A DNA stretch of 64,000 bases from Plantago major (GCA_026545765.1 CM048839.1:4796835-4860834); one strand, 5' to 3'; shown: positions 33,980 to 47,100, numbered from the stretch's first letter. Notes: generated by a model not told the origin, from the letters alone. A program made the numbers and translations.

Positions 33980-36900
33980 TACCAAACAATTCCTACAGTA
34001 AGCGGACCAATCTGTAAATATGAGACCCAAAAACTGAGACCCAAAAACTGTTATATGAGAATCAAGTGTAGTTTGGCCAAAGTCGATTTTGAGAATAACC
34101 AAAAAATTAAATAAACAATATATTTATTTTGAGACGAATGGATTATAATTGAATTAAGTTGTGGATAATGAAGAAAAATCGGTTAACTGAATGACAAAAT
34201 AATAAAGTGGCGTCTACTTTGTTTAAAAATCTGATCTAAAAAATTGACTTAAAGAATTCAATCGTCACATTTTTAGGATTAAGTCTCCTAGATAGTGAAG
34301 AAACGGAAAAAATAATTAAAATTATTATCAAAAAGTTAAGATGTATAGTCAAGAACATAAATATACTGATTAAAAATATCAATATTTTTATCAATAATAT
34401 AGTTTCGTTTATATTTAAATTAGTTGTGGCATGATTATGATACTTTGTTTGGAACCGTGGAATTATGGATTGTGGAATTTATGTAATCTGAAATGACAAA
34501 ATATGGCTTTGGAACGGTGGAATTATGTACTACGGTATATTTAAGGTATATATACTTGTCGAGTCCTTTTCATTTTCCAAGTTGAGTATGAAACGCTTTG
34601 AAAATACGAGAAGATACGTCACGAACAAAGAAGGCGTGTATAAAAAGAAAAGGGACATTATTATTATTATAATAATAATAATGTTAATTAATAGTAATAT
34701 TAAACGTTCGAGAAGCAGACCAGGAGATGACTAGTCAACCTTGACCTACAAGTCTGTTTTAAATGGAATTAATAATTGGCGCACATAACATACATTGTAT
34801 CGAAGTTACGAGATAATGATTTTTTACATGAACAACTTAACTCAACTTAACCAGAGATTTGGTTAAATGAAATAGTTGGCATCTACTAAGAAATATAGAA
34901 GAATCATTATCTGAATCCAGTGTTACAACTTTAGACTATTTTTAGTGATACATGATTAAATCTCTAGATTTTGTTCTTAAGGTGGTTAGTAGTCTTTGGA
35001 ACACATTCGGAACATATTAAATTTTCATTGGTTTCAATGTCTTTTTGTTATTAATTATCACTCTCTAAAAAAATTCAAAGTCAAATATAAAAATCAGAGG
35101 TGAGATAGGGAGCAACTCGATATTCATCGCCACCGATCTAATAACGTGATGCATATATTTATTTCATGTGACTAATAATGCTTTTTCATTTCCGTAGAAC
35201 TTTATACATTTATATTTTTAAACGTTCCATAAAATTTCAAAGAAATTACTACTCATTTACCAATAAAATTACAGCCCGTACAACATTTCTTTTATGTTTC
35301 ATGTAACTTTTATTTAAATTATATGTCAATATTAATGTATGAAGCTTTATAATAGAGGGAATAAAAAGTTTATAGTATATTTTTCCAATGAGGAGAGTGG
35401 CGACCCATGTTGGCCCAGCTAGATCTAGATGTTTTCTTCATTCTCAAGGTTAGGATTTTGTATTCACTATTCACTAATCACTAGTATGATTCTGCCAGCA
35501 CTTTTTTGTGCATAAATTCTCAGCAAAGTTAATTCCAACACATTAGATGATCAGTCTACTAATATAAAATAGCATTGGTGAATAATACACGAACGAATTA
35601 CTTAAACCAGGCCCGCAAATTAATTTATAAGTCATGTGTCTAATAATGCTCTAGAGCTGAATTTGGTATCACCACACCAATAGTTTGCTTGCTTTTTTTC
35701 TTTTTCACTTCATCACTTGGATTTGGAACCTTAAATTGATATGGCCTTTTATGTAAGGCCCATGATATTTATGAATATTGGGCTTTAAGTGATTGAAGAG
35801 AAATCAGTTCAGTTTTGTCCAATACCATCTTCTAAATTGGACCGGGCCTTATAATGTGGTCAGGTTAGTCACTTTTGGGCTCATCTTTTGGTCAGGTTCA
35901 GTTTTAGTTGCTTAGACTGCTTCCGTTCGTAATTCACCTCGGCAAGTAATTTTCATACTATAATGTTCCGATTTTAACCATTTCTAGAATGCACACCCCT
36001 CCTACGTTCGACGCGGAGTTCCCTCAGGAGTCACAAACCTCATGATAGACCGGTTAATGAACCGCCCCTCCTTGTACATCGTCTCCTTTTCTCTTGGTAT
36101 TCTGCAACCACAACTTGAGGGGAAAAGAGACAATATTACCATTTCGTGACAACGAAACATACTTCATTAAATGTAATAGTTCCACACACGCCCCCTCATG
36201 TGGTTTGTTGATCTTTTGCCCGTGGACTTAACATGTTACTGGGTAATTTCACAATTACTCAAATAGATCTATACTCGGACGGAGATTGATCGCGACAATA
36301 ATAGTTAATACTGTTACACAATTATGTAATTTAGGTTTGTTCGAAAAACAAAAGAAAGTGCAATGTAACGAGAGAGAAGTTATACACATCTCATGAAAGG
36401 GACTATGATGGATAGTATTGGAGTCCATCATATCCATTGATATATCAATGTTATCTTCTAGATGAATCATTGTGCAGTACTGCCATCTAATAATATCAGT
36501 ATAGTTAGCATAGTTTTTGTTTGTTCATCATTGTAGGTTTGTAACTAGGTCCACCCTGCAATACTATATGCTTAAAGGCCGTTCCGTGAATGTACAATTA
36601 TAACTTTATACAATAGTGAATCTTAAGTATGGGTAGCTAAGAAATTCGTGAATGTTGCAAAACGAATTTTTTACCAATACATACAGAATGGTTAAACTCG
36701 TTGCATCAAGCAAACCTTACTTTTCACCCTTACCAAGAACATACTTTTATTACAATTAGCAAACTCAGGTGTACTGGGTGGTAAGCAAATTCATGTGGCC
36801 CATACTAGACTAGCCTTAATTTCAAATATTGCATTTCCCACCCCCACGTGAGCCTTTTTGTAGGGAAAACGCAAATATTTCATTGGAGGGGGGAGCTTTC

Positions 36901-37057
36901 GGATATTTATAAAATAGTACAGTACAATTTCAAACTATGTTTTCACATAAAATAGTACAGTACAATTTTTCCTAAAATAGTAGTACAGTTTAATTCCACT
37001 CGAGTAAAATTTCAAAATTCTTCTCAAGCTAAGCTTCTCAAATCTGCTGCCATATAA
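33980..37057. other. Long spacer without a supported gene
   Basis: AT-rich sequence with stops in all frames. GGGCC/GGGCTT motifs cluster at 35740-35890 and could be a relic promoter. A block at about 35990-36290 is more GC-rich and may be an old transposon scrap. I found no terminal repeats or coding signal. Confidence 0.45.
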
Positions 37058-37758
37058 GGCCATCTCCAGCAGTTGCAACTCTCTGCAACTCACTCTCTTC
37101 GCCACGTCAGCATTCTACTCTACTCCAACAGTGAGGTCCAAAATCTATTTTCTTTTAACATTTCTTTCAAACTTAATTAGTCATTTCATTTTCTTTTCTC
37201 ATTTCCTTTTAAACTTTATTCTTGACTTTATTTTAAATGTAGTTAATTAATTATAACAAAATCACATTAATTTTTTTAAAATACATTACTTGAAAATAAA
37301 AATTGCATTACTTAAAAAAAACTATAATACTTAAAATTGAAAATTAAAATACTTGAAATTGAAAATTACAATAATTGAAAATGAAAATTACAACAATTAA
37401 AATACTACATTCTACAAGTGTAATTTTAAATCAAATAATATGTATTTTAAATTTGAGAAGTAATGTATAAGTATATTTCTATTGTTACATATAATTATTA
37501 TCATATGGAAATATTCAAGAAAAATAAAAAATAATAAAAAAGATAAAAGTAGAAAAGATGAAAGAAAACAAGAAAAGAGGAAATGAAACAAGAAACAGGA
37601 AAGAAAAAGAAAGAAAACAAGAAAAGAAATGAAAAACAAAAAAAAATAAAAAAAGGCAAAACCCAAAGATCGAAGGTTGGTTTCGATTGGGACTCACTGG
37701 AGTCCCAATCGAGTTCAAAAGGTTGCAACTCCATGTTGCAACACTGCTGGAGACGGTT
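37058..37758. mobile_element. PIF/Harbinger (Tourist-like) MITE with a purine-rich core
   Basis: The left end GGCCATCTCCAGCAGTTGCA is matched on the other strand at the right end by AACCGTCTCCAGCAGTGTTG. The flanks are TAA on both sides (37055-37057, 37759-37761), the three-base target duplication of this superfamily. The right part (37510-37680) is an almost unbroken purine tract. No transposase. Confidence 0.8.
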
Positions 37759-37896
37759 TAAATGTCTATTAAATTATAAGATGAATACATATATTTGTCT
37801 ACAAAATACCTATAATAATACAATTCAAACTAAAAAATTAAATTATTTTATATTGATCATTGTTTTATAGTTATAGAACACGATTATTGTTTTCCG

Positions 37897-38250
37897 ATGC
37901 ATTGTTTTTTTTTGAGGCATGAGTGTTGGGCATTATTTTTCAAGGCATGGGTGCCGGGCATTATTTTTTCGGGCCATGGGTGTCGGGCATTGTTTTTTGG
38001 GGCATGGGTATCGGGCATTGTTTCATTTAGGGTGCCGGGCATTGTTTTTTCGGAGCATAGGTGCCGGACATTATTGTAGGGCGTGGTTGTCGGGCATTAT
38101 TTTTTCGGGGCATGGGTATCGGACATTGTTTTTTGGGACATGGGTGTCGGGCATTGTTTCATTTAGGGTGTCGGGCATTGTTTTTCGGGAGCATAGGTGT
38201 CGGGCATTATTGTAGGGCATGGTTGTCGGGAATTGTTGTGGGGCCTTATT
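37897..38250. repeat. Minisatellite with higher-order units
   Basis: About eleven copies of a degenerate 25-35 base unit built on GGGCATGGGTGTCGGGCATT plus a T run. Two successive higher-order units of about 134 bases (about 37960-38093 and 38094-38228) share the same internal order of variants. Plus-strand frames stay open through it and give a Cys/His/Gly-rich peptide. Confidence 0.85.
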
Positions 38251-40046
38251 TGTATGTTGTAATTTTGTAATCATCAGAATCTAATAACCCAACTAAAAAA
38301 TCGAAATTGAACAATTAATGTTCATGCATAAAAAAGACTAAGGCAGGCAACATTAGCACTGCAATATTATTAATTATATTAACGGACTAATTAAACATTA
38401 GCACTCAAGCTAATGTAATCGCCGAATTAAACACGAATCCAATCAATCTAATATTCTAATTACAAGCCTCAGCAGCTAAATTTGAAATCAATTGCTTACA
38501 TTAGCTTCATAACTTCCCCCGATTGATTAACCTAATCCTAAACCAGGGTAAATGAATTAACGAACATCGGAAAAAGAAAAGATCTAAAAACACAAACCAA
38601 AAGGCAGTAACGGAGGGGAAATCGGAGGTGTTAGCCATGCCATGCCATGACGCAAAGAGAAACGTCGGCTTTCCGGGATCCATGTCGAAGGCAGTAACCG
38701 GGATCTGCAGATCTTGCTTTCGAATTTCAAATTTTAAATTTCAAAACCCGGTTACAGAGCATCGACCAGAGAGATGGGATAACGCAAACTTGCCTCCTTC
38801 ACCTTTCTCCGACATGGATCCGGTGAAATATAATTCTCCCAGGAAGAAGAGAGATAGATTTGTAGTTTCAGAATTGTGAGGGGACATGAGAGAATTCATC
38901 AAGACAAACAAAAAGTCAATGATTTTACAGTTTAATTTTGGGATTTGTTGGGGTTATTGCAAAAGAACCCCTGTAGTAGATATCATGTGAGCTCTTCCCA
39001 ATTGCAGATATAGGGGTATATTAGACAATGAACGTTATAAAATGTAGTCAGCGGTAGCGCATCAATATATGGTTTGCTTGATGCAAATCAAGGGGCCAAT
39101 ATGTACTGACTGCTAGCTAACCCGTTGCAAAACTATACTAAATGATAAATGATAAATGATAATGATAGGCATATAGCTATTCGTTTTCAAAAATATTTTT
39201 TCCTTTTATAATTATCTTGTTCCGAAGACTTAATATACATCGGTCACCGTTAAATCATATTCGCTATAGGTTCACGATATCAATCAAATGCCCCTAGTTT
39301 TCCTCGGGGGTTAAAGTGAATGGAGAACTTAACCATGGAAGTGGAGAACTGGAAGAGAAAGTGAGGGACCAAAGAAGATATATATAATAGATAAAAGTTT
39401 TTGAAGTAGTAGATAAGGTGAGATTTAAGGAGGGATCTGATGTGGTATAAAAATGGTTAACTCTGGAACAGACGGATTATATAAATCAAAAGTGCTGGTT
39501 GGATATAAATTAGCCGAGTAGATTACAAAGTGGTAAGTTGATGGTTGTTGAACTTCCCTTAATGTGAATAAATGCTCTTGTACTTATAGGAGAACTTCAG
39601 GGGGACAGACCTCTGACCTAGTCGGAGGTTGGTCACATGGTGGTCGGAGGTTGGTCGGAGCAATCACCTTGTAATACGTGGAATCGTAGTAAGGTGGCGC
39701 GTTTAGACCACGCGGAGACTTGGGATCTCTAGGAGGTCGGCTCCTATTGAGGTCGGCAGATATCTATTCTTTCTCCCCATATGAACTTCCTGATTTCTCG
39801 TATGAGGTTGCCTGGTCAGACATACTTAGATGGGGTTGACCCGACCAGAAGTGTATCTTGTCTTGATCTCTAAGCCACTCCTTCTTCCAAGTCAGAGAGG
39901 TCGGCTTTCTTGAGTAGTGTGTCTTCTCGGCTTTGTAGTCGGATTGTGTTCGAGTTCGTACTGATACACGAATTAGTAGGTAGGGACTCATTTGTATATA
40001 TCAGGACCAAAAACCATTGAATGTGACATACACAATTAAAAATATA
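38251..40046. other. Spacer with nested inverted repeats and a GTCGG-rich block
   Basis: Around 38674-38821, GGATCCATGTCG and GTAACCGGG are repeated inverted as CCCGGTTAC and CGACATGGATCC, so two outward-facing ATGGATCC starts flank an AT-rich centre. The outward frames are short (MDPVKYNSPRKKRDRF on the plus strand). 39600-39960 is GC-richer with repeated GGTCGGAGGTTGG and AGGTCGGC, resembling a retroelement leader or LTR, but I found no ends. Confidence 0.4.
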
Positions 40047-40224
40047 CTTCTCCCCCGTCCCACAACAAATGTCTTGTTTTGACTTTTTACAGTCAACGTT
40101 TTCCAACGAAGTAAAGTTTCATTATATAATTGAATTGAACATTTTAAATTAACGGTTTAAGATTAAATCGAAAAGTAAAAACGTTATCGAAAAAATCAAA
40201 ACGATTTGTGGTGGGATGGTGATC
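40047..40224. mobile_element. Stowaway-like MITE
   Basis: CTTCTCCCCCGTCCCACAAC at the left end is matched on the other strand by AAGATCACCATCCCACCACA at the right. TA dinucleotides flank it. AT-rich, no gene. A further lone end of similar type (CTACATCCATCCCGAAAC) begins at about 40241. Confidence 0.6.
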
Positions 40225-41782
40225 TTATATATATATATATACTACATCCATCCCGAAACTTTTTTGATTTTCTTCGGCCAACTAACTTGAATTTTGACTA
40301 TTAATTATTGTTACATTGTAATGATAAAGTATTCAACGAATTTTTACCTTTCAAAATTATCGAATTAAATTAAAATTGATCGATCGAGAAAAGGTGAAGA
40401 TTGAACAAATTATTCATCACTAAATTCCATCTTCTTTTCCGGATCATCGTTTTCTTGTTAACCGATCCGAATTAGAGATCGTAACGTGAAAACTTTACAA
40501 CTCTTCCTTTCAATGACTATTATATAAATATATGATCACTCTATTATAATATCAATATTCTTGCTAGCAACTACCGATCTGGTTGTCAACCTCAGACTAG
40601 TGTTTGATTATACTCTATTAATTATTCCTGCACCTGCCAGTGGGGGAATATTTGGCTTCAACCAGGTGGCCCTTTCAACCTCAGACTAGTGTTTGCCTAT
40701 CTTATGACTTGCCCGCTTTAAATTGGTCTTATCCACTGGCATGGTGGGAGAAATTTAAGTTCGGGGATCACATATTCACATATATTTGAGAGTATTTTCG
40801 AGGTTAGGAGGATAAAATTTATCAAAAAATTTCCTTTTTAAATTTAGAGGGATGCCCACTCCTTCTAACTCTGCCCCTGCTTATTCATGTCCAATTCTGA
40901 CTTGTGAGTAAATAATTGGTTTCGAGATCAAAATATAATTAATAATCTCAAGCCCTACTCTTTTAGATCAATCCAGCTCGAGTTTAGGTAATAAAAACTT
41001 GAACGAGGCACAGTTTACATTAATGAATTTATACTACGAACTAATTTTAATAAGTTTTGAGACAAATGATATGTAACTATGCGTAGAAAAAATAATCGTC
41101 ATGTAGTTCTATTTCCAGACTCTTCCTCATGGAAAGGATATGTCGATCTCGCAATTTATACCAACATGTGGTGGTTTTTCTATCCTATATCATGTTGTAC
41201 TATCTAATGTACAATATTTAATACATGGTGTAATTCTATCACAAAATTTAAAGATTCAGCCAGACAAAGATGTTAATGGGGAATATGAAACCTCATATGG
41301 CACTGGTAGTTCCGGGCTAGGTTATATAGCTATAACTTGTAGCTGTAATTATCTTTTGTTTTTGTTCAATAGGAGTTGCCATTTGGAGGTTACTGGTGGT
41401 GGTCACTAGAACTTTTGGCTAATGTTTACATCTTTGAATGGTGAACATGAAAAGTTGAAATTAAACTCGTGAACATGTGTGAAGTCTATTCATTTATATT
41501 AAATATTGATTAGATACCCGTATCTTGTATGATTACCAGGTGTTTGTTCACTACGGATTGAGAAGTCATGGGAATAGTTGACGAGCTAAAAGATTAGTTG
41601 AATCAAGGAAAACGAAAGGTGAGAAAAAGCCATATAATTGTTACAAATTCATTTGGAAAATGAAATGTGATCAAATACCAACGTAACACGTTCAAACAAT
41701 TATCCAGATCTTTCCCCTGTATAGTCACCCGCTATATAATTGAATCCTGAAAAAATATTACAATAATGTACACTTTTTACTA
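40225..41782. other. Spacer without a supported gene
   Basis: AT-rich. An 89-codon plus-strand frame at 41140-41409 has no recognisable domain and no good start context, and I do not call it a gene. Confidence 0.45.
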
Positions 41783-41945
41783 CTCCCTCCATTTTTTATA
41801 AAACTTGTCATTTTGATTTTGACCGGTCAACTGTCTTCGACTTTGACCGCAACTTACTCTTAAGCTATAATAGTAAATAATTTAATGAAATTATATAATA
41901 AAAATTTAATAGTAAAATGACAAGTTTTATAAAGAATAGAGGGAT
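41783..41945. mobile_element. Stowaway-like MITE with long inverted repeats
   Basis: CTCCCTCCATTTTTTATAAA, then ACTTGTCATTTT, at the left end is matched on the other strand by CCCTCTATTCTTTATAAAAC, then TTGTCATTTT. The arms therefore pair over more than 30 bases. Length about 160 bases, TA at the ends. Confidence 0.75.
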
Positions 41946-42160
41946 TATTATTTTCTTCCTAGTTACATTTAATTCTTAATCCTAACTGAAACAGGAATCC
42001 ATAGTTAAATTTGATTTACGAAATTTTTGTTCATCACCATGTTAAATCTTGTCTTGTAAGGGTGGAATCATGATAATCGATTGTACCCCTCTACTTGTAA
42101 TTAGTGGGCCCCAAATGGTTACACCGAGCCACTCCATAATAGAAAAAAAGGGTTAAATCC

Positions 42161-43175
42161 TACATCACCTGGAGCGAAAGCGCAAGTGATTACGAAAGTG
42201 AAAGCGTGAGCACAACAACGCTAAAATTTTAAAAATTTAGAAAGCGCGAGCGCTTTAGAGCGCATGTTATTAATTAAATAAAATATTTTTATTTATAAAA
42301 TTATTAATATTTTTCATGAATAATTAACTTAGGATCCATTATATTTCAACATCATTGTCAATTTTATAAAATATAAATTGATAAACAATGCAAATACTAA
42401 AAAATAGTTTATCGGATTAAGTAAGAATTTCATGATCATATAAATAAGTAGGTATTTCATCACCAAACGTGAGATTTGCTAATAACAATAAGTGTAGTTA
42501 ATGACAAAGCATCGTAAGCTCAAAAAATTCACAAATAACAGAGTGCAGTTTAATATTTTGGCAAAATTTCTTTTTTCTTTATTAAAATTGAACCTTAAAT
42601 TGTTTTCAGAAAGACTTATGTCATGAAATCACATTATACATGCATAGCTTGTGCGCGAAGCAAGTGCAAATGACCAAATTAGTTAATGTCAAAAGTAAAA
42701 AGTTGTCATGTAAAGTCAAATGATGATCAAATCGGTCATACACCGGAGGGGGCCGGGGGGGGGGGGGGGGGTGTTGAGACAATGGTGCGAGTGAAGAAGA
42801 CGGTGGGGTGGTAACGCTGCGGAACCGAAAGCGATACATAGAGAGGAAAAGTAGAAAATGGAGTTGTATAGCTTATTTTATTAGGTTAATAGAAATTTGG
42901 GTATCTTTCTTATTCGTGTTTAATTCGCCTTAGTTCACGAGTTTACCATGAAATGATGCTTTACAATGTCTTTGTTCACGCACTTGTGTTTCTAATTTAA
43001 AAATTTATGACCTTTGTAATGCGCGCTCTAAGAATTCTTAGAGCGAGCTTTTAGTTTTTATAAAGCGAGCTCTAAGAAATCTTAGAGCAAGCTCGAAGGA
43101 GCTCTAAGCTGTCAAAGCGCGAGAGCAAGCTTTGAGCACCTGTGAGATCTCAATATCGAGCTTTAAGGTGATCTA
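42161..43175. mobile_element. Non-autonomous DNA element with AGCG-repeat ends and 10-base target duplication
   Basis: GGTTAAATCC occurs at 42151-42160 and 43176-43185, an exact 10-base flanking repeat. The ends mirror each other: TACATCACCTGGAGC on the left, TAGATCACCTTAAAGC on the right read from the other strand. Behind the left end lie AGCGAAAGCG repeats; behind the right end lie AGAGCGAGCTCTAAG repeats. A run of about 17 G is at 42756-42772. A 9-10 base duplication suggests a MULE; an 8-base hAT reading is possible. No transposase. Confidence 0.7.
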
Positions 43176-43310
43176 GGTTAAATCCTTAACATATCTTGTC
43201 AATAATGTTAAATCTCAACTACTACACGTCTAATCTGTTATCAAATGAACTCGATTTCTACACAAAAAAGCTACACAAAATTGATCCTTAAAACAAAACC
43301 AAATGCACAC

Positions 43311-43608
43311 AGTGGCAAAGACAAGGGGTGCGGATGGGTGCGGTCGCACCCCAACTTTCGATGGACCTTTATATATAGCCTGTTAATTATATTCTTTTTT
43401 TCTGAGTGGTATAACCAATATTTTATTGATGAATATAATTGTTAGTTATATTCTATTTATCATTTTCAACTAATATGTTAATACTCAAGGTATGCAAATT
43501 TTACGTCAATCCGATTCTACATCCAAGTTTGATTAACCAAACTTTATTTATCTCGAAAAGAAATTTACATTTTACACCCCTAAATTTTAGTTCTGGTTCC
43601 GCCCCTGG
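43311..43608. mobile_element. hAT-type MITE
   Basis: Flanked by ATGCACAC at 43303-43310 and 43609-43616, an exact 8-base target duplication. The left end is AGTGGCAAAGACAAGGGG and the right end, on the other strand, CCAGGGGCGGAACCAGAAC, the common GGGGCGGA-type end of plant hAT MITEs. A palindromic GTGCGGTCGCAC lies near the left end. Confidence 0.8.
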
Positions 43609-43837
43609 ATGCACACAACCATGAAGAACAAGTCCATAATTTTCATTCTATGTACAATAATAATACACCGCAATTTTCAGAGTACATGACAACAAACACC
43701 AATTCCCTTTTTCTCTTGAGCACAATTCTATCTTACAATACAGATACTCTGGATTATACTTATAACCACATAATTATTTCCTTAATCAAATACTTAACTG
43801 TAATTACTAAAATTTAACAACAATTAATGATCAATAA

Positions 43838-45222
43838 TCACATAGAAGCTTGAGTAGTAGCCTTACCAGCTGCAACAACCCTACCTCCTGCCTCAGTAAC
43901 CAAAGCTCCACCACCTACCACGCCGTGATGATACTGCACCGGCGGCGGCGCACTGTACACAACCTGCCTCGTCATATCGTACGTCACCTGTCCGTACGCC
44001 GGTTCTCCGCCGCTCGTCTGCCTCACCATCCCGAAACCTTCCGAAAATTTCGATTGCGGTTGCGGCTGCGATTGCGGAACAACATTATACATCTGAGGAG
44101 GCTGATGTACGGCGTAGAAGCCTTGATTACGCCCTCCGCTGACCTGCCGCATCATCGGCTGCGCGTGGTATGCATTCGCCGGAGCTGGAATCATGTAAAT
44201 CTGCTGCTGATCAGTGCTCTGAGGGTATATTGGGGTCGGATTCGGAACCTGCTGCTTCTCAGTCCAGTACGGAACCGCTACCGGCTGGATCTTCTCCGGT
44301 AACTTTTTTTTGAAACGGCAAAATTTTTATAAAAAAAAGAGCATAAGAAATGCTGACTATACGACGAGCATAAGAAATGCGTACTGTTATACAAACTTTC
44401 ATAACAAAATACCTTATAGTACTCTCCGCTAGAGGCGAAATTGTCTTCGCTCTTTCTCCGGTAGTTCGCCGCTTGTTGATCGTCGATTCTCAGCCTCTGT
44501 AGATCGTGGATGTGTTTCTGGATCGGATCGGATCCGATCGCAACCGGATCAGGCTGCGCAACCGTGGGTTTCTCGAATCCGAATAGAAAATCGACGTTAT
44601 TCGTCTGCGGCGGCGCAGCCGTCATCGCCGCCGCGGCCGCCACCGCCACCTGCGGTGACGGCGGAGGGGTAGTTACATTCGGAGCAGAATTCAACGCCTC
44701 AACAAACTTATCCTTGTCCGATTTCCCTTCCTCCGAACCCAAGCTCCGAACGGACGAATTTCGGCTCGGACTTTTGCTCGGCGTAGAGAACACGAAAATT
44801 CTCAACCTGGCAGGCTTCGGAGAGATCCTGTACAACCGATCGTACTCGGTCATCATGTGCTCCAAATCGTCGTCACTCGTAACCGAAATCAACGAGTCGA
44901 GATCCTCGCCGGGAAGCTGGTACTTGAACGAAATGCTGTCGTCGTCGCAGAGCGCGATCAGCTTCGAAATGAGGGAGCTGAACTTGACGTTGCGATCGAC
45001 CGCGAGTATTTTCGTCTCGCCACCGATGTAGGAGAGCTGGTTGTCGTGAGGACGAGGGTGGATTTTGCCGCCATAACTGCACATGAACTTGACCTTGTAA
45101 TTGGAGGGAAGTTGGTGGTTTGACTCCTCCCAGGGAGGGGTGTTTTCGAACTCGATTTCGCGGGAACGGGGAGATGAGTTGCCGGATTCCGGGTAGGATA
45201 GGTTGTACGCGAAGTTCTCCAT
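43838..45222 (-). CDS. PB1 (octicosapeptide/Phox/Bem1p) domain protein
   Basis: Two exons, 45222-44413 and 44302-43838, joined by a 110-base GT-AG intron (donor after EYYK, acceptor before LPEKIQP), give 424 residues. The start MENFAYNLSYPESG at 45222 is preferred to the in-frame ATG at 45300, since the conserved part begins there. The PB1 domain covers about residues 50-145: KVKFMCSYGGKIHPRPHDNQ, YIGGETKILAV, FKYQLPGEDLDSLISVTSDD and DLEHMM. The basic Arg/Lys of its first strand and the acidic OPCA motif (DLDSLISVTSDDDLE) are both present, as in plant PB1 proteins that form front-to-back oligomers. The rest is low-complexity: Ser-rich, an Ala tract near residue 215, then Gln/Pro/Tyr-rich to the stop. 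Plant relatives of this layout act as scaffolds at the cell periphery or in signalling; this member is not characterised. No defect was seen. Confidence 0.9.
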
Positions 45223-47100
45223 GGTTTTTGGGGTGGAGAGATTTTGATGGGGAGTATGGAGTGTGAGTGTTTTTGGTTTTGTTGGTGTTTTGTAGTACAA
45301 GTTTGAGTGCTCTTAGGGTGTAAAGTAGGATTATAATTATACAAGAATGTGTTGAGTAGAGTAATTAATTTGTGGAGATTTTGCAGGATTTTTGTGCACT
45401 CCTATGTTGCACGGGTACATGAAAAAGTAAGTCATCTATACAAACCAATTTATTTTGTTAACCTATATATAATCCAACTCCAAATTTTATCATACTTTAT
45501 TAATTAGTTTAAACCCGGGATAAGTATAGTTCAAGAACTCTAACTCTACGTCGTCCTACCCTCAGACCATTCGATCTGAGTTGACATGCATCCAACCTTC
45601 GACAAAATAACATATTGAGTTATCACGATCGATAGGAGACATCTGAGCACGGTGTCTCGGATTATAGGTGTCAAGCCCAAGGTGAAATCCGAAGGATACC
45701 ATACATTGTTATTCAGAATATGTGATTAGTATTGGGTTAGAGCGCTAGTCATTTTAGGCGTGCCTGCATCAAACCCGGATGCATGGAACACGTGTCATAA
45801 ATAGACAAGATCCCGAATTTTATGAAGGTTGATCATCTGACCGACATTTATAAATATGTGCTATTGTTAGGGTATAAGGTGCGTCATGTATTAAGCCTCA
45901 CCTACATATTACGCCATGTATAAGGTCCTAGACTCACTCTTACTGTTAAGTCATTTTTTTGATTTGGCACCGAACAAAAAAGGTCTTAACTTGTTCTTTT
46001 ATTTTCAAGAACTATTGAAGTTATGAAAGCTTAATTGGACCTATCACGTTTTCACCCTCATAAGTTTCAGTATCGACAATGATTTATGAGTCTATTAGAA
46101 TAGGAGTGGATACAAATTCCGCATTGATCGGCAATAAGATGACAATGCATGATTGATATGAAGTGGTGAGTGGCATAATAACCAATAAGTACTATTTGTT
46201 GAAGTCATAGGTAAACGTACAAATTGAAGTGCCATGTTGCCGGTGCTTAGTGGATGGGTGTATGAATTATATGACATAATTTTTGGGGTGCACAAAATTC
46301 AACATTCTCATGCTTCGTGGCTTGATTTTTCGAGGACTCAAACTCCACTTGTTGCCATCATCATATACATGAACCTCATTAGTAACTAACCTGCCAATTT
46401 GTCCTCATAGATATAAATAAGCCTTTAACATAGTGAATTTTAATAAATCTTTTACAGATGAATAGTAAATTAAATATTACCGAATTGTAAAAAATTATAT
46501 TTGTGATAGATTTAAAATTTTATATAATTTATATGGTTATTATATATGACGTGTAATATAACAAAGTGATGTGTGTAAGATTTTTTAATATTATTTGATT
46601 GGTTATAAGATACTCCTATTTGATTGGTTAAAAATTGTTATCAGATAGTATTTACGTTTTGATGCTTGATCAATTTTTCAACTTTGAATTAATCTTAACA
46701 ATAATAAATGTTCAATTTTTTTATATAATAAACAAAAAATTGAACATTTTACATTCATGTTAAGATTAATTAGAATAAAATAAAAAATTGATCAGAAAAG
46801 TCAAAATGTGTTTCGATCCGGACGGATATATATAAAAAGTAAAGTGAGAAAATTTAGTTAACTTGTGAATCTTAGGTGGATTAAAAACGAGAATTGTTCA
46901 GACTCGATTAAAGTCGTATGCCAAAACCAAATTAGTACCCGTGTAACTCGACTGAAATCGAGTTTTAGTTGCTTCCCAAACAGTTTGATGCAGGGTAGTG
47001 TTATTTTGCATCATTTATCGTTGCGATTTCATAAAGTTACATTTTGCCTCCTTGAATATCATCTATACATACTATCTCCTCGTAAGTATGAATAGAAATT
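45223..47100. other. Spacer with one AT-rich hairpin
   Basis: 46672-46806 folds back on itself: GATCAATTTTTCAACTTTGA at the left pairs imperfectly with AAAAAATTGATC at the right, around TTAATCTTAAC/GTTAAGATTAA. It is probably a decayed MITE. The rest is AT-rich with no gene recognised. Confidence 0.5.

Noticed and set aside
37412-37734. Phe-rich minus-strand frames resembling membrane proteins
   Set aside because: They are the complement of a purine tract inside a MITE.
39600-39960. A complete LTR
   Set aside because: The GTCGG-rich block looks retroelement-like, but no TG...CA ends, primer site or purine tract could be placed.
41140-41409. A small protein-coding gene
   Set aside because: No domain, no start context and no neighbouring exon were found; open length alone is not enough.
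44510-45123. Plus-strand frames opposite the PB1 gene
   Set aside because: They mirror the GC-rich exon; the PB1 domain reads on the minus strand.
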